A DNA stretch of 64,000 nt from Borrelia maritima (GCF_008931845.1 NZ_CP044535.1:682001-746000), one strand, 5' to 3'; shown: positions 36,836-47,435, counted from the first letter of the stretch. Numbers and translations are program-made. Notes: a model not told the origin generated them from the letters alone.

Positions 36836-38737
36836 ATGAAGCTTAAAGCTAGGATGTTGCTACTTGTTCTTATTCTGATAGCATTCTTTATATCAATTTT
36901 GTTTTTTATTTTTGGAATGTTGATTAATAGTAAATTGGTGGATCAGCAGTTTGATCTTATGATAAATCTTATTGGAAGCATTAAAAGTTCTTTTAATCTT
37001 TACATCTCTTCAATGGAAGAGAAAGTGAGAGTTAGTTCAATGTATTTCAATTCTGCTGAGAAATTTAATGAGGCTAGTAAAGTTAAATCCAAAAGGTTGA
37101 GTTTTATTTTAGATCAATCTGAAATTCTTGTTCAAACTGGTAGTAATATGATGGTTACAAATAAGGAAGGTGAAATAGTTTTTACTACGGCTGTTAAGGA
37201 TAATAGTGATTTTGGCAAATCTATTGGAGACAGAGAATATTTTACGAAACTGAAAGAATCTCAAAGCATTGTTTACAACTCTTTTGTCATGTTAGCAGAT
37301 CCCGGGTCTATTGAAGAGTCTTTAGTTAACAACATTTCCAAGATAAAAAATAAAAAAGGCCAGATTCCTTACATATTAATAGGTATGCCCTTAAGAGATT
37401 TCGACACAGGCGACATTTTCGGTTATTTTATGTTTTTTTATTCAATGGATTATATAAATAGGTCTTTTAGAGGGATTAATTTTGGAATACTCTCTAGTGG
37501 TCGTGCCCTAGCTTATGATACTACAGGTAAATTATTGGTTCACCATACGGTATTTCCAGGCGATGTTTTAACTGATATTAGTGCCTCTTATTCCAATATT
37601 GTTAAAAAAACATCTGAAGATTTGTTGCAAAAAAATAAAGAAATTTCAACTGTTTATTATTATGATCCCAATACCAGTAAAAGATATGTGGGAATTAGTC
37701 AAAAGGTATTATTAAGCTTGTCTAATAGTAAATTTATTCTTTTAATGAGAACCTCAGAGGATGATTTTTATTATATGTCGCGAGCTACAACTATAATCTT
37801 AGCCATCAGTTTTGCATTTACATTACTTATTCTTGCTGTTGCAACTCTTTATCTTGTTAAAAAATTGAGCTCTTCTTTGAATAAGATATTAGAATATTCT
37901 GAGCGACTTGCTTCTGGTAATTTTACGGCTGATGTCAATTTTGGCAAATGGGATACTGTAGAGTTGTATAGCTTGTACGAAGGACTTGAACAATTGAGAA
38001 CTAATTTTTCTTCAGTTGCTAAGGGGGTTATTGAAAACCTAGATTATCTTTATGAAAATGCGATTCAAATAGCAAATGCAAGTCAGAATTTAAGTTCTGG
38101 CGCTGTTGAACAGGCTTCCACTTTGGAACAAATGACAGCAAATATTGAGCAAATATCACAAGGTGTTTCTGAGAATACTGAAAATGCATCTACTACTGAA
38201 AAAATTGCTGTTAATACTAATGAAAGGACTAAAGAGGGGCATAAATCTGTTGTTAAAGCTATTGAGGCAATGACTGTAATTACTGAAAAAATTGGAATTA
38301 TTGACGAAATAACAAGACAAACTAATTTACTTGCTCTAAATGCTTCTATTGAGGCTGCACGAGTTGGAGAAAAAGGCAAGGGTTTTGAAGTGGTAGCCGC
38401 TGAAGTTAGAAAGCTTGCAGATCAAAGCAAAGAATCGGCAAGAGAGATTATTGATATTGCAAATAGAAGCTTAACTGTTGCAAGTCGTGCTGGAGAAAAT
38501 TTTGAACAGATAGTTCCTGGTATGGAACAAACGGCTAGACTTGTAAAAAATATTTCTAATGAGAGCTATAAACAAAGTATTCAAATAGAGCAATTTAAAA
38601 ATGCAATAGAACAGGTCAGTCAACTAGTTCAAACCACAGCTTCAAGTAGTGAAGAACTTTCTGCAATGTCTGAGAAAATGTTAGAGAGTGTAAAAGATTT
38701 AAAAGAATCTGTTGATTACTTTAAGATCGAAAAGTAA
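36836..38737 (+). CDS. mcp5: Methyl-accepting chemotaxis protein Mcp5
   Basis: A 633-residue receptor with the same plan as Mcp4: helix 1 (about 6-27), an extracytoplasmic Cache-like region (about 28-310, with [18 protein letters not shown] near 136), helix 2 (about 318-340), HAMP, and a signalling hairpin [20 protein letters not shown] (about 488-507). It ends soon after the coiled coil and lacks Mcp4's acidic tail. The start is ATG 36836 behind AAAGAGG (36821-36827); the upstream GTG 36827 overlaps that ribosome site. A hairpin covers its stop codon. Confidence 0.94.
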   Translation: MKLKARMLLLVLILIAFFISILFFIFGMLINSKLVDQQFDLMINLIGSIKSSFNLYISSMEEKVRVSSMYFNSAEKFNEASKVKSKRLSFILDQSEILVQTGSNMMVTNKEGEIVFTTAVKDNSDFGKSIGDREYFTKLKESQSIVYNSFVMLADPGSIEESLVNNISKIKNKKGQIPYILIGMPLRDFDTGDIFGYFMFFYSMDYINRSFRGINFGILSSGRALAYDTTGKLLVHHTVFPGDVLTDISASYSNIVKKTSEDLLQKNKEISTVYYYDPNTSKRYVGISQKVLLSLSNSKFILLMRTSEDDFYYMSRATTIILAISFAFTLLILAVATLYLVKKLSSSLNKILEYSERLASGNFTADVNFGKWDTVELYSLYEGLEQLRTNFSSVAKGVIENLDYLYENAIQIANASQNLSSGAVEQASTLEQMTANIEQISQGVSENTENASTTEKIAVNTNERTKEGHKSVVKAIEAMTVITEKIGIIDEITRQTNLLALNASIEAARVGEKGKGFEVVAAEVRKLADQSKESAREIIDIANRSLTVASRAGENFEQIVPGMEQTARLVKNISNESYKQSIQIEQFKNAIEQVSQLVQTTASSSEELSAMSEKMLESVKDLKESVDYFKIEK

Positions 38738-38767
38738 GTAAAGAGTTTAAAAATCTTCTACTTACTT
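38732..38767. terminator. Bidirectional terminator between mcp5 and mnmA
   Basis: Arms AAGTAAGTAAAGA and TCTTCTACTTACTT pair with one bulge around a 9-base loop. The 5' arm contains the mcp5 stop codon, and a short T-run follows. Convergent mnmA ends at 38782, so both transcripts could end here. Confidence 0.6.
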
Positions 38768-38781
38768 ACTTTTGTGGATCA

Positions 38782-39849
38782 TTATTCTATGACTTTAAAA
38801 ATTTTAGCCCCACCTAAGCATTCTGTGTTTTTATAAAAGATTGCAAATTGCCCCGGAGAGATTCCTTGGTCTTTTTTATTTAAAGAAATTTCAATTAAGT
38901 TATTTGCAATAAGCTTTAATTTGCACGAGCATTTTTTTTCTCCGTGTCTAATTTTAATTTTGAAATTTTCAAAATTTGAAGGTGTGTCGTTTATCCAATG
39001 TATTTCATGAACTAGAAATTTGCGCTTTGCTTGTTTTAAATAATTTTCGTTATGGGAAATATATATGATATTTTTTTCTAAGTCTTTTTCTATCACAAAC
39101 CAAGGTCCGTTGCTAAGTTTTATTCCCTTTCTTTGTCCGACTGTAAAAAACCAATATCCGTTGTGAATTCCCATTATTTTGCCCGTTTCTTTTTCAATTA
39201 TATTACCTTTTTGCTCACCAAGATGATATTTGATAAATTCATCGTATTTAATTTTTCCTAAAAAACAAATACCTTGGCTATCTTTTCTATCTTTGTTGGG
39301 TAAATTTATGTTTTTAGCTATTTGTCTTACTTCGCTTTTAAGCAATGTCCCTAAGGGGAAGTATAGTTTTGACATTTGTATTTGGGAGAGATGAGATAAA
39401 AAATAGCTTTGGTCTTTAATTTTATCTTTTGCCTGTTTTAAAAAAAATTTTTTTTGTTTTATTTGTATTTTAGCGTAATGCCCGGTGACAACCAAATCAT
39501 ACTGCTCATTGATTTTCTCAAAAAATGCTCCAAATTTTATTCTTTGATTGCAAAAAATATCTGGACTTGGGGTGTTACCCGCTTTTAGTTCTTCAATAGT
39601 ATAGCTTACTACTTTTTCATAATATTCTTTTTGAAAGTTTATTATTTCATACGGTACATTAAATTTGTTACATACAGCTTCAACGTAATTTAAATCTTCT
39701 TGCCAAGGGCAGCTTCCAATGTAAGACAGTTCATCTTCAAGCCAAATTTTTAGATAGTAGCATTTTATATTTGTATATCCTTTGTTTATTATTCTATAAA
39801 GGGCAACAGAACTATCAACTCCTCCAGACAAAAGCACTGCTATTTTCAT
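38782..39849 (-). CDS. mnmA: tRNA 2-thiouridylase MnmA (TrmU)
   Basis: A 355-residue enzyme that thiolates U34 of tRNA-Lys, -Glu and -Gln. PP-loop ATPase motif LLSGGVDSS is at residues 6-14, the catalytic Cys in [16 protein letters not shown] (about 97-112), the second Cys in DSQGICFLG (about 191-199), and a C-terminal beta-barrel with GQFAIFY. An AAGGGAAA ribosome site precedes the ATG. It is divergent from the mevalonate operon, with a 93-bp shared promoter region. Confidence 0.95.
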   Translation of the reverse strand: MKIAVLLSGGVDSSVALYRIINKGYTNIKCYYLKIWLEDELSYIGSCPWQEDLNYVEAVCNKFNVPYEIINFQKEYYEKVVSYTIEELKAGNTPSPDIFCNQRIKFGAFFEKINEQYDLVVTGHYAKIQIKQKKFFLKQAKDKIKDQSYFLSHLSQIQMSKLYFPLGTLLKSEVRQIAKNINLPNKDRKDSQGICFLGKIKYDEFIKYHLGEQKGNIIEKETGKIMGIHNGYWFFTVGQRKGIKLSNGPWFVIEKDLEKNIIYISHNENYLKQAKRKFLVHEIHWINDTPSNFENFKIKIRHGEKKCSCKLKLIANNLIEISLNKKDQGISPGQFAIFYKNTECLGGAKIFKVIE

Positions 39850-39883
39850 AAATTTCCCTTTTTAGGTTTCATTATATAAGATT

Positions 39884-39912
39884 TTGATAATTTTTGTAAA
39901 TTATAATATAAT
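39884..39912 (+). promoter_or_regulatory. Sigma-70 promoter of the mevalonate operon
   Basis: TTGATA (39884-39889), a 17-bp spacer and TATAAT (39907-39912) lie 30 bp upstream of the HMG-CoA synthase GTG. An overlapping second TATAAT starts at 39902. This is the only convincing promoter for the six-gene operon. Confidence 0.68.
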
Positions 39913-39942
39913 ACTTAAATCCATTAATGTATTGAGGAATTT

Positions 39943-41166
39943 GTGAAAATAGGTATTAGTGATATTAGGATTTTTTTACCTTTAAATTATTTAGACTTTT
40001 CTGTTCTTTTAGAAAATCCTTTATATTCTTCTAATGAAGCTTTTTTAAAAAAAATTAATAGAGCAATAGATGCAACCTTGCAAAAAGGTTTTAGGTTTAC
40101 CGGTCCTAATGAGGACAGTGTAACCATGGCAAGTTCGGCTGTTAAGCTTATTTTTGACAACAATAATCTCGATTTAACCAAAATTAGAATGCTTTTGGGG
40201 GGTACTGAAACAGGCGTTGATCATTCAAAGTCAATTTCTTCTTATGTTTTTGGGGCTTTAAAGCAGGCTGGTATTTTCTTGGGGAATAATTTTCTAACTT
40301 TCCAAGTTCAGCACGCGTGCGCTGGTGCTGCAATTTCTTTACACAGTATGGCAAGTGTTTTAAGCCATTCTGATAATTCTGAGTATGGTATAGTTTTTTC
40401 TTCAGATATTGCACATTATAGCAATCTTACTACGGCCGAGATTACCCAAGGAGCTGGCGCAACTGCCATTTTGGTTGAAAAAAATCCAAAGCTACTTTCG
40501 ATCAATTTATCTGAATTTGGAGTTTATACCGATGATGTTGATGATTTTTTTAGACCTTTTGGAAGTATTGAGGCTAAAGTGCGGGGTCAATATTCAGTTG
40601 AATGTTACAATAATGCAAATGAAAATGCTTTAAGAGATTTTGCTTTTAAAAAGCATCTTAGTATGAAAGATTTATTTTCTAATTATAGGTTTGTTCTACA
40701 TGTTCCTTTTGCTAAGATGCCGATAGATTCAATGCATTATATTTTAAAAAAATATTATAGTGATGAGGAATCTGTTAGAAATGCTTATTTAGAATCAATA
40801 GATTTTTACGATGGAGTTGAAGCTGCTATGGAGGTAGGGAATTTGTATACGGGTTCAATTTTTCTATCTTTAGCATTTTATTTAAAAAGAGTATTTTCCA
40901 AGAAAGATATTACAGGAGAAAAGATATTGTTTTGCTCTTATGGATCTGGCAATATTATGATTATTTATGAGCTTACTGTTGAAGAAGGTGCTTTTGATGT
41001 TGTTAGATCATGGGATCTTGATGAGCTTATAAAAAATAGAAATAATGCAAATTTTGAAGAATATAAAGATTTCTTTCAAAATAAAATAGTTCCTGGTGAA
41101 TCCAAAGGATTTTATTTAAAAGAATTAAGAAATGATGGATACCGAATTTATGGGTATCGAGCTTAA
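39943..41166 (+). CDS. Hydroxymethylglutaryl-CoA synthase
   Basis: A 407-residue thiolase-fold enzyme condensing acetoacetyl-CoA and acetyl-CoA to HMG-CoA, first committed enzyme of the mevalonate route. The catalytic Cys126 lies in [10 protein letters not shown]; the general-base Glu is probably in the [22 protein letters not shown] region, and the His in [11 protein letters not shown] (about 247-257). The length fits bacterial HMGS. The start is GTG 39943 with GAGGAA upstream. It is the first gene of a six-gene overlapping operon; it overlaps the isomerase gene by about 35 bp. Confidence 0.94.
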   Translation: MKIGISDIRIFLPLNYLDFSVLLENPLYSSNEAFLKKINRAIDATLQKGFRFTGPNEDSVTMASSAVKLIFDNNNLDLTKIRMLLGGTETGVDHSKSISSYVFGALKQAGIFLGNNFLTFQVQHACAGAAISLHSMASVLSHSDNSEYGIVFSSDIAHYSNLTTAEITQGAGATAILVEKNPKLLSINLSEFGVYTDDVDDFFRPFGSIEAKVRGQYSVECYNNANENALRDFAFKKHLSMKDLFSNYRFVLHVPFAKMPIDSMHYILKKYYSDEESVRNAYLESIDFYDGVEAAMEVGNLYTGSIFLSLAFYLKRVFSKKDITGEKILFCSYGSGNIMIIYELTVEEGAFDVVRSWDLDELIKNRNNANFEEYKDFFQNKIVPGESKGFYLKELRNDGYRIYGYRA

Positions 41167-42214
41167 TATATTGGAAACCAAAAAAAGGCATATTGAGATT
41201 TGTTTAAATAAGAACGATGTTAAAAGCGGTTGCAATCTTTTAAAGTTTGTTAAGTTTAAGCATAATGCTCTTAGTGATTTTAATTTTTCTGAGATAAGCA
41301 TAAAAGAAGAAATATTTGGATATAATATTAGAATGCCTGTTTTTATTTCTTCCATGACAGGTGGGAGTAAAGAGGGGAATGATTTTAATAAATCTTTAGT
41401 TAAAATTGCAAACCATTTAAAAATTCCTATTGGCTTAGGTTCTTTTAAACTTTTGTTTAAGTATCCCGAGTACATAAGAGATTTTGCTCTTAAAAAGTAT
41501 GCTTATAATATTCCTTTGTTTGCTAATATCGGCGCTGTTCAAATTGTTGAATTTGGGATTTCTAAAATAGCTGAAATGGTTAAGAGGTTAGAAGTTGATG
41601 CCATTATTGTGCATCTTAATGCAGGACAAGAGTTGATGAATGTTAATGGAGACAGAAATTTTAAAGGAATAAAAGAGGCAATAGCTAAATTATCTGGCTT
41701 TTTAAGTATTCCGTTGATTGTCAAGGAAACAGGTTTTGGAATTTCACCAAAAGATGTTAAAGAATTATTTAACCTCGGTGTTTCTTATATTGATCTTGCA
41801 GGGAGTGGTGGAACCAATTGGGTTTTAGTAGAAGGCATTAAGGGCGATAATCTAAATATTGCATCTTGTTTTTCTGATTGGGGTATCCCTTCGATTTTTA
41901 CTTTACTTAGCATTGATGATTCTCTAAAAGCTAATATTTTTGCATCTGGTGGATATGAGACGGGCATGGATATTGCTAAAGGCATTGCTCTTGGGGCCAG
42001 ACTTATAGGTGTTGCTGCAGTTGTTCTTAGGGCTTTTTACAATTTGGGAGAAGATGCTGTATTTAGTCTTTTTTCTGATTATGAGCATATTTTAAAAATG
42101 TCTATGTTTTTAAGTGGAAGTAAAAATTTATCAGAGCTTAGGAATAATAAGTATTTTTTGAGTAGCTATTTGCTTTCTGAGTTTGGAGTTTTTAAGCAGT
42201 TTTATGAAACTTAG
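41132..42214 (+). CDS. fni: Type 2 isopentenyl-diphosphate isomerase (FMN)
   Basis: An FMN- and NADPH-dependent TIM-barrel enzyme that interconverts IPP and DMAPP. Signatures: KRHIEICL (about 18), [17 protein letters not shown] (about 71-87), [22 protein letters not shown] (about 163-176), KETGFGIS and [10 protein letters not shown] (about 220-229). The start may be any of the ATGs at 41132, 41135 or 41150; none has a clear ribosome site because the start lies inside the HMGS gene, so coupling is likely. Unrelated to type 1 isomerase. Confidence 0.93.
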   Translation: MMDTEFMGIELNILETKKRHIEICLNKNDVKSGCNLLKFVKFKHNALSDFNFSEISIKEEIFGYNIRMPVFISSMTGGSKEGNDFNKSLVKIANHLKIPIGLGSFKLLFKYPEYIRDFALKKYAYNIPLFANIGAVQIVEFGISKIAEMVKRLEVDAIIVHLNAGQELMNVNGDRNFKGIKEAIAKLSGFLSIPLIVKETGFGISPKDVKELFNLGVSYIDLAGSGGTNWVLVEGIKGDNLNIASCFSDWGIPSIFTLLSIDDSLKANIFASGGYETGMDIAKGIALGARLIGVAAVVLRAFYNLGEDAVFSLFSDYEHILKMSMFLSGSKNLSELRNNKYFLSSYLLSEFGVFKQFYET

Positions 42215-43478
42215 TAAAAATTTTAGGCATAAAAGTATTTTAGAAAAAAGGCAAGAGATAAAAAGTTTTTTGGGATTATCTTTTAAAGATTTTTTTTACA
42301 ATAATGTCAATGAAGATTTTCTTTTTAATATAATAGAAAATTATATTGGATATTTATCTTTTCCTATTGGAATTGTAAAAAATTTAAAAATAAATGGTAC
42401 ATATTATTCTTTACCTATTGCAACAGAAGAATCTTCTGTTGTTGCTGCTTTAAATTTTGCGGCAAAAATTCTTAAAAATGCTGATTTGAGTTATTCTTTG
42501 GGGGAAGTATTGGGAATTTCTCAAATTTATATAAAATCGGGAAAAGATTTAAGTAAAATTTTGATTCATCTTGGCGATAAAATCAAGACTTGGATTGAAC
42601 CTCTTTTAATTAATATGAATCAGAGAGGGGGTGGATTTAGAAGACTGTCAACAAGGTATATTGAAGAGCTTGGTATTCAAAAATTGAATCTTTATGTGGA
42701 TACTTGTGATGCTATGGGCGCTAATTTGCTAAACTCAATTGCAGAACGTGTGGCAGAATATATTTTTTTAGAGTTTGGATATGAGTGTGTTTTGAAAGTT
42801 TTAAGCAATGATATTGGTGAATTTACAGTTAAAGCTCGTTTTATTTTAGATTTTGACCATTTATTGTCAAGTAAAGATGATTCTTGGAATTTGGCTAAAA
42901 AAATTGAACTTATTTCTAGCATAGGTTTTTACGAGGAGGAGAGGGCTGTTACTAATAATAAAGGCATTATGAATGGAATTACAGGAGTATGTCTTGCGAC
43001 TTTTAATGATACAAGAGCGCTTGAGGCTTCTGTTCACAGATTTGCTTCAAAGAGCGGGAAATACCTTCCCCTTAGTAAATTTTATACTATCGATAATGCT
43101 TTGGTTGGAGAGATTGAACTTCCCTTACAAGTTGGAGTTAAAGGCGGGGCTACATCTTTTAATGAAGCTTCAATTTTAAGTTTTAAAATTATGAATGTAA
43201 ATAGCAAGAGTGAGTTTATTGGTATTCTCTCTTGTGTGGGACTTGCTAGTAATTTTGCTGCTTTAAGAGCTCTTGCTTTGAATGGGATTCAAAAGGGGCA
43301 TATGAGATTGCATGTTAATAAAATATTTTACCTTTTAGAGACAAAATATAATATATCTGATTTTGAGAAAGACAAGTTATTGTTAGAAATGAAAAAAATG
43401 AATATTTATTCTTTTGATTTTGCTTTTAAAATTTTAAAGAAAATAAGGTTAGAAAATGAAAGTAAGGTGCAAGGCTAA
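42204..43478 (+). CDS. Class II HMG-CoA reductase
   Basis: A 424-residue soluble enzyme reducing HMG-CoA to mevalonate. The class II plan is seen in [19 protein letters not shown] (about 40-58), [14 protein letters not shown] (catalytic Glu, about 73-86), [11 protein letters not shown] (about 173-183) and the late catalytic histidine in QKGHMRLHV. No membrane region is present, unlike eukaryotic class I. ATG 42204 is preferred over TTG 42183, which has no ribosome site. It overlaps fni by 11 bp and the decarboxylase gene by 23 bp. Statin-type inhibition of the class is known but weaker. Confidence 0.93.
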   Translation: MKLSKNFRHKSILEKRQEIKSFLGLSFKDFFYNNVNEDFLFNIIENYIGYLSFPIGIVKNLKINGTYYSLPIATEESSVVAALNFAAKILKNADLSYSLGEVLGISQIYIKSGKDLSKILIHLGDKIKTWIEPLLINMNQRGGGFRRLSTRYIEELGIQKLNLYVDTCDAMGANLLNSIAERVAEYIFLEFGYECVLKVLSNDIGEFTVKARFILDFDHLLSSKDDSWNLAKKIELISSIGFYEEERAVTNNKGIMNGITGVCLATFNDTRALEASVHRFASKSGKYLPLSKFYTIDNALVGEIELPLQVGVKGGATSFNEASILSFKIMNVNSKSEFIGILSCVGLASNFAALRALALNGIQKGHMRLHVNKIFYLLETKYNISDFEKDKLLLEMKKMNIYSFDFAFKILKKIRLENESKVQG

Positions 43479-44394
43479 TGCAAGCTTGGCTTTAATTAAA
43501 TATTGGGGCAAAAAGGATGTTTTTTTAAACATTCCAGCGACTTCTAGTCTTGCTGTTAGTATTGATAAGTTTTATTCAATAAGTGAGCTTGAACTTTCAA
43601 ATCGAGATGAAATAATTTTAAATTCAAATCCAGTTGTATTGAAAAATAGAGAAAAATTCTTTTTTGATTATGCAAGAAAAATTCTTGCTGAACCAAATGT
43701 TAGATTTAAAATTAAAAGTGAAAATAATTTTCCAACAGCAGCAGGCCTTGCAAGCTCAAGTTCAGGTTTTGCTTCTATTGCTGCTTGTGTTTTGAAATAT
43801 TTTAATAAATATTCTGCTAGTAGTGCATCTAATCTTGCAAGAGTAGGATCAGCTTCTGCGGCAAGATCTATTTATGGGGGATTTACTATTTTAAAAGAAG
43901 GTGCAAAAGAATCTTTTCAATTAAGAGATCAATCTTATTTTAATGATTTGCGAATAATATTTGCCATAATTGATACTAATGAAAAAGAATTATCTTCAAG
44001 GGCTGCAATGAATATTTGTAAACACCATGAATTTTATTATGATGCTTGGATTGCTTCTAGTAAAAAGATTTTTAAAGATGCCTTATATTTTTTTTTAAAA
44101 AAAGATTTTATACATTTTGGAGCAACTATTGTAAAAAGTTATCAGAATATGTTTGCCTTAATGTTTGCATCTTCTATTTTTTATTTTAAAAATAGTACAA
44201 TAGATTTAATTAAATATGCTGCTAATTTGAGAAATGAAGGAATTTTTGTATTTGAGACAATGGATGCAGGCCCCCAAGTAAAGTTTCTTTGTTTGGAGAA
44301 AAATTTAAATACTATTTTAAAAGGACTTAAGCAAAATTTTACCGATATTGATTTTATTGTTTCAAAGGTTGGGCGTGATTTAGAATGGATTTGA
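43456..44394 (+). CDS. Diphosphomevalonate decarboxylase
   Basis: A 312-residue GHMP-superfamily enzyme converting mevalonate diphosphate to IPP with ATP. N-terminal [15 protein letters not shown] (about 6-20) is diagnostic for this family, followed by the phosphate loop FPTAAGLASSSSGFASIA (about 94-111) and the C-terminal MDAGPQVKFL. The ATG lies in the HMGR gene with AAGG 8 bases upstream. It overlaps the next gene by 10 bp. Confidence 0.95.
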   Translation: MKVRCKANASLALIKYWGKKDVFLNIPATSSLAVSIDKFYSISELELSNRDEIILNSNPVVLKNREKFFFDYARKILAEPNVRFKIKSENNFPTAAGLASSSSGFASIAACVLKYFNKYSASSASNLARVGSASAARSIYGGFTILKEGAKESFQLRDQSYFNDLRIIFAIIDTNEKELSSRAAMNICKHHEFYYDAWIASSKKIFKDALYFFLKKDFIHFGATIVKSYQNMFALMFASSIFYFKNSTIDLIKYAANLRNEGIFVFETMDAGPQVKFLCLEKNLNTILKGLKQNFTDIDFIVSKVGRDLEWI

Positions 44395-45338
44395 TTAGTT
44401 TTTCTGTACCTGGGAATTTGCTTTTAATGGGGGAGTACTCTATTTTAGAGGAAAAGGGATTAGGTCTGGCAATTGCCATCAATAAGAGAGCATTTTTTTC
44501 TTTTAAAAAGAGCAATTCTTGGCGATTTTTTAGCAAAAAGAAAGAGATAGACGATTTTTCTTTAATAGAAAATAGAAATGATTTTGTTTTTAAAATGTTT
44601 AATTACTTAAGTCGAAATTATTTTTTTAATCTAGAGAGTTTTTCTTACGATGTATATATTGATACAAGCAATTTTTTCTTTAATGATGGCACTAAAAAGG
44701 GATTTGGATCAAGTGCTGTTGTTGCTATTGGAATAGTGTTTGGACTTTTTTTAATTTATAATACTGCTAATATTATTAACAAAGATGAAATTTTTAAATG
44801 TTGTTTGGAAGCTTACAGATATTCGCAAGGAGGAATAGGCAGTGGATATGATATTGCTACTAGTATTTTTGGAGGTGTGATTGAGTTTGAAGGGGGAGTT
44901 AATCCTAAAAGTAGGCAGCTGGGAGTTTTAGAGTTTAATGATTTTTATTTAATGCGGGGTTTGCAAGCAGTTAAAACTACTACTTCTATTTGTGAGTACA
45001 ATAAACATAGAGATTCTATTTTAGATTTTATATTGAAATACAATTTGGAAATGAAAAAACTTGTTTTAAGCGCTTGTAGTTCTAAATCCGCATTAATTTC
45101 TAATTTGAGGAGAGCTAAAGAATTGGGGCTAGCAATCGGAGAGGCAATAGGAGTTTCTGCAGCTTTGCCTTCAAGCTTTAAACACTTTCAGGATCAATGT
45201 GATTTGATTAAAGCTTTGGGAGCTGGGAATGAAACTTTTTTAGTTTACAGGCCTAATATTGAAGCTTTTGATTTGTCAAAAATTATTCCAATTGTTTTAG
45301 AGCACGAAAGTATTAAATTTGAAAGCAATAAATGCTAA
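44385..45338 (+). CDS. Phosphomevalonate kinase
   Basis: A 317-residue GHMP kinase that phosphorylates mevalonate 5-phosphate. VPGNLLLMGEYSILEEKG (about 6-23) and the Gly/Ser loop KKGFGSSAVVAIGI (about 104-117) match the phosphomevalonate kinase branch; GGIGSGYDIATSIFGGVIEF (about 146-165) is also typical. It lacks the canonical third GHMP motif in clear form. It overlaps the decarboxylase gene by 10 bp and mevalonate kinase by 7 bp. Confidence 0.9.
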   Translation: MDLISFSVPGNLLLMGEYSILEEKGLGLAIAINKRAFFSFKKSNSWRFFSKKKEIDDFSLIENRNDFVFKMFNYLSRNYFFNLESFSYDVYIDTSNFFFNDGTKKGFGSSAVVAIGIVFGLFLIYNTANIINKDEIFKCCLEAYRYSQGGIGSGYDIATSIFGGVIEFEGGVNPKSRQLGVLEFNDFYLMRGLQAVKTTTSICEYNKHRDSILDFILKYNLEMKKLVLSACSSKSALISNLRRAKELGLAIGEAIGVSAALPSSFKHFQDQCDLIKALGAGNETFLVYRPNIEAFDLSKIIPIVLEHESIKFESNKC

Positions 45339-46222
45339 GAATAAGAAAACCTGCTAAAATATTGTTTTTAGGGGAGCATAGTGCTGTTTACGGGTTCCCA
45401 GTTATTGGAGCTACAGTTCCAATTTATATGGATCTGGTTTACAGTGTGTCTAGAAATTGGAAATATTTAGGTAATCCCAGTTCAAGATTAAATAGCTTGA
45501 TAAACTTTATTGTTTCAAATTATAGTAAAGTTAATCCGATTGAGTTTAATGTAATTTCAGAAATTCCTATTGGAGTTGGTCTTGGCTCTTCTGCTAGTCT
45601 TAGTTTATGTTTTGCAGAATATATTACAAGCCATTTTGAGTATAGAAATTTTAATAAAATTTTGTTGGCAAATCAAATTGAAAATATTTTTCATGGCAAA
45701 TCTTCCGGAATGGATATTAAACTAATTGATCTTGGTGGAACTTTTTATTTAGAAAAAAAAGATATTTTAAATTTAAAGAAAGTAAAAGATTCTGGTTTTT
45801 ATTTTTTAATAGGAGCAATCAAAAGAGATTTTACGACTAAAGAGATAGTTTTTAATTTAAAAAAACAGTTATTATCCAATGCTGATTTATTTGTTTTTAT
45901 TGAAAAGCTTGGGCTTGCTGTAAGGAATGCTTATATTTCTTTTCAGAATAAAGATATATATTCTTTGGCCAATGAAATGAATTTTGCGCAATATTGTTTA
46001 AAGCGTTTAGGGGTGTCTAGTGATACTCTTGATTGGTTGATAAATAGGGGGATTAAATTAGGTGCTCTTTCTGGAAAGTTAAGTGGCTCTGGCAAAGGGG
46101 GAGCGTTTATTTTTCTTTTTGAAAGTCTACAAAAGGCGCATAAAGTTCAAGAGGAGTTAAATGATATACTTAAAACTTCTAAAATAAGCTTAGTTTTAGA
46201 ATTAAGAGTAATTGGAGTTTAG
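45332..46222 (+). CDS. mvk: Mevalonate kinase
   Basis: A 296-residue GHMP kinase acting before phosphomevalonate kinase. Motifs: KPAKILFLGEHSAVYGFPVI (about 6-25), IPIGVGLGSSASLS (about 76-89), GKSSGMDIKLIDLGG (about 123-137, catalytic Asp in MD) and KLSGSGKGGAFIF (about 249-261). Although it acts third in the pathway, it is last in the operon. The gene ends 8 bp from the 3' end of a convergent tRNA-Val gene. Confidence 0.95.
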   Translation: MLRIRKPAKILFLGEHSAVYGFPVIGATVPIYMDLVYSVSRNWKYLGNPSSRLNSLINFIVSNYSKVNPIEFNVISEIPIGVGLGSSASLSLCFAEYITSHFEYRNFNKILLANQIENIFHGKSSGMDIKLIDLGGTFYLEKKDILNLKKVKDSGFYFLIGAIKRDFTTKEIVFNLKKQLLSNADLFVFIEKLGLAVRNAYISFQNKDIYSLANEMNFAQYCLKRLGVSSDTLDWLINRGIKLGALSGKLSGSGKGGAFIFLFESLQKAHKVQEELNDILKTSKISLVLELRVIGV

Positions 46223-46230
46223 GTGATTTT

Positions 46231-46304
46231 TGGGCCCAGAGAGACTCGAACTCCCGACATCCTGCTTGTAAGGCAGGCGCTCTGACCAGCTGAGCTATGA
46301 GCCC
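46231..46304 (-). tRNA. tRNA-Val (anticodon UAC)
   Basis: A 74-nt cloverleaf on the complementary strand. The acceptor GGGCTCA pairs with TGGGCCC (one G-U); the anticodon loop CTTACAA lies between CCTGC and GCAGG, giving anticodon UAC; the T loop is TTCGAGT. The CCA end is not encoded. It has its own promoter, and the 3' end faces the mevalonate operon. Confidence 0.95.
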
Positions 46305-46321
46305 TTTTACTACTAATAAGT

Positions 46322-46351
46322 AGTATACAGTATAAACTTTAATGGTGTCAA
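46322..46351 (-). promoter_or_regulatory. Sigma-70 promoter of tRNA-Val
   Basis: On the complementary strand TTGACA (46346-46351), an 18-bp spacer and TATACT (46322-46327) precede the tRNA by 17 bp. The -35 overlaps the stop codon of the CAP-lipoprotein gene. A 7-bp inverted repeat TACTACT/AGTAGTA (46308-46325) covers the likely start site. Confidence 0.65.
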
Positions 46352-46815
46352 TTCTTATATTTTCTTTTTCCAAAAAGAACTACAAATATATCTATATTGT
46401 TAGCTGTTTTTAATCGATAGCCACCCATTTTGTCGGTATCTGTATTAATAAGAGCTTCTTTGTGGCTTGGGCTGTTAAGCCATGCATGAACTACTCCGCT
46501 AAGTTCAATTCCTGATGCTAATATTTCTCTTGTTAAATTAAAGGATTTATCGTATTTATGTATTCTTTCCATTGGGGTTGTGCCAAAAAGAGTATGGGTT
46601 AATGTTTTATTTTCACCTAGTTGTATAGCATACTCTTTTGCAACTTTTTCAAGAACATCATCTATTTCTAGATGATTTAGATTTAAATTTTTTCTCAATT
46701 CAGTAATTTCTGAATATAGGATTTTCATGTCTTTTTTTGTATCTATTGGGTGCATTGTGTTTAAATTACATGCTTGAGACGAAAATAGTGTAAAAATTAA
46801 AATCAATTTTTTCAT
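46348..46815 (-). CDS. CAP/SCP-domain lipoprotein
   Basis: A 155-residue protein with signal peptide residues 1-15 and a probable lipidated Cys16 (FSSQACNLN; a relaxed Borrelia-type lipobox). The remainder is a small CAP (CRISP/antigen 5/PR-1) domain like the bacterial SCP family: VLEKVAKEYAIQLGENKTLTH (in two helices about 59-79), HTLFGTTPMERI and VHAWLNSPSHKEALIN (about 108-123, with the typical W-x-x-S-x-x-H). The ribosome site is AAAAGGA. The function of bacterial CAP proteins is largely unknown; a surface or periplasmic location is likely. Confidence 0.86.
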   Translation of the reverse strand: MKKLILIFTLFSSQACNLNTMHPIDTKKDMKILYSEITELRKNLNLNHLEIDDVLEKVAKEYAIQLGENKTLTHTLFGTTPMERIHKYDKSFNLTREILASGIELSGVVHAWLNSPSHKEALINTDTDKMGGYRLKTANNIDIFVVLFGKRKYKN

Positions 46816-46868
46816 TAAAGATCCTTTTTATAATAATATTAAAATTATAATTATATATCATTATGTAT

Positions 46869-46874
46869 TATAAT
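46869..46874 (+). promoter_or_regulatory. Candidate -10 of napA
   Basis: TATAAT 21 bp before the chosen napA start, giving a leader of about 15 nt. No clear -35. It lies inside the longer open frame beginning at 46863, one reason to reject that start. Confidence 0.4.
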
Positions 46875-46895
46875 AATTATATAAAGGAGTTAGTT

Positions 46896-47435
46896 ATGAT
46901 GGAAAAATATTTAACTTATATAAAAAAGAATGATTTAGAAGCAATACAATTAAAATTGCAAGAATTATTAGCAAGTTTGCATATTTTTTATTCTAATTTA
47001 AGAGGTATTCACTGGAATATAAAAGATACCAATTTCTTTGTTATTCATAAAAAAACTCAAAAACTTTATGAATATATTGAAAAGATTATTGATGTTGTTG
47101 CAGAACGTTCAAGAATGCTTGGATATGATTCTGAATTTAGATATTCTGAGTTTATGAAAAAATCTTTTATTATGGAGCTTGATGTTGAATCAACTTCCAA
47201 TTTTTTACCTTCAATGCAAAGCATTGTTTGCAGTCTTACTGAGATTTTAAAAAATATTGTTGGAATGAGAAAGTTGATTGATACTGCTGGGGATTATGGT
47301 ACTGCTAATATTATGGATGACATCATAAGCGATCTTGAGAAGTATTTGTGGATGCATAAGGCTTTGCTTGAGAATTGTCATTGTTTTTGTCACGACGAGG
47401 GTGATAGCAAATGTTGCGAGTGCAATGAAAAATAA
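46896..47435 (+). CDS. napA: Dps-family protein NapA (BicA)
   Basis: A 179-residue ferritin-like four-helix mini-ferritin. The ferroxidase-site pattern of Dps is seen in [20 protein letters not shown] (His/Asp region) and [11 protein letters not shown] (Glu). A tail absent from most Dps proteins carries six cysteines and two histidines ([19 protein letters not shown]), a likely Cu/Zn or other thiol-metal site. In Borrelia the protein is known as a neutrophil-activating, metal-storage protein and is not a classical DNA-binding Dps. The start is ATG 46896 behind AAAGGAG (46883-46889); ATG 46899 is also possible. Confidence 0.94.
   Translation: MMEKYLTYIKKNDLEAIQLKLQELLASLHIFYSNLRGIHWNIKDTNFFVIHKKTQKLYEYIEKIIDVVAERSRMLGYDSEFRYSEFMKKSFIMELDVESTSNFLPSMQSIVCSLTEILKNIVGMRKLIDTAGDYGTANIMDDIISDLEKYLWMHKALLENCHCFCHDEGDSKCCECNEK

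Noticed and set aside
40184..40414. 76-codon antisense frame within HMG-CoA synthase
   Set aside because: Shadow frame in a clearly coding region with no start signal.
46179..46373. Leftward open frame of 64 codons
   Set aside because: It lies over the tRNA-Val gene and the end of mevalonate kinase; it has no ribosome site.
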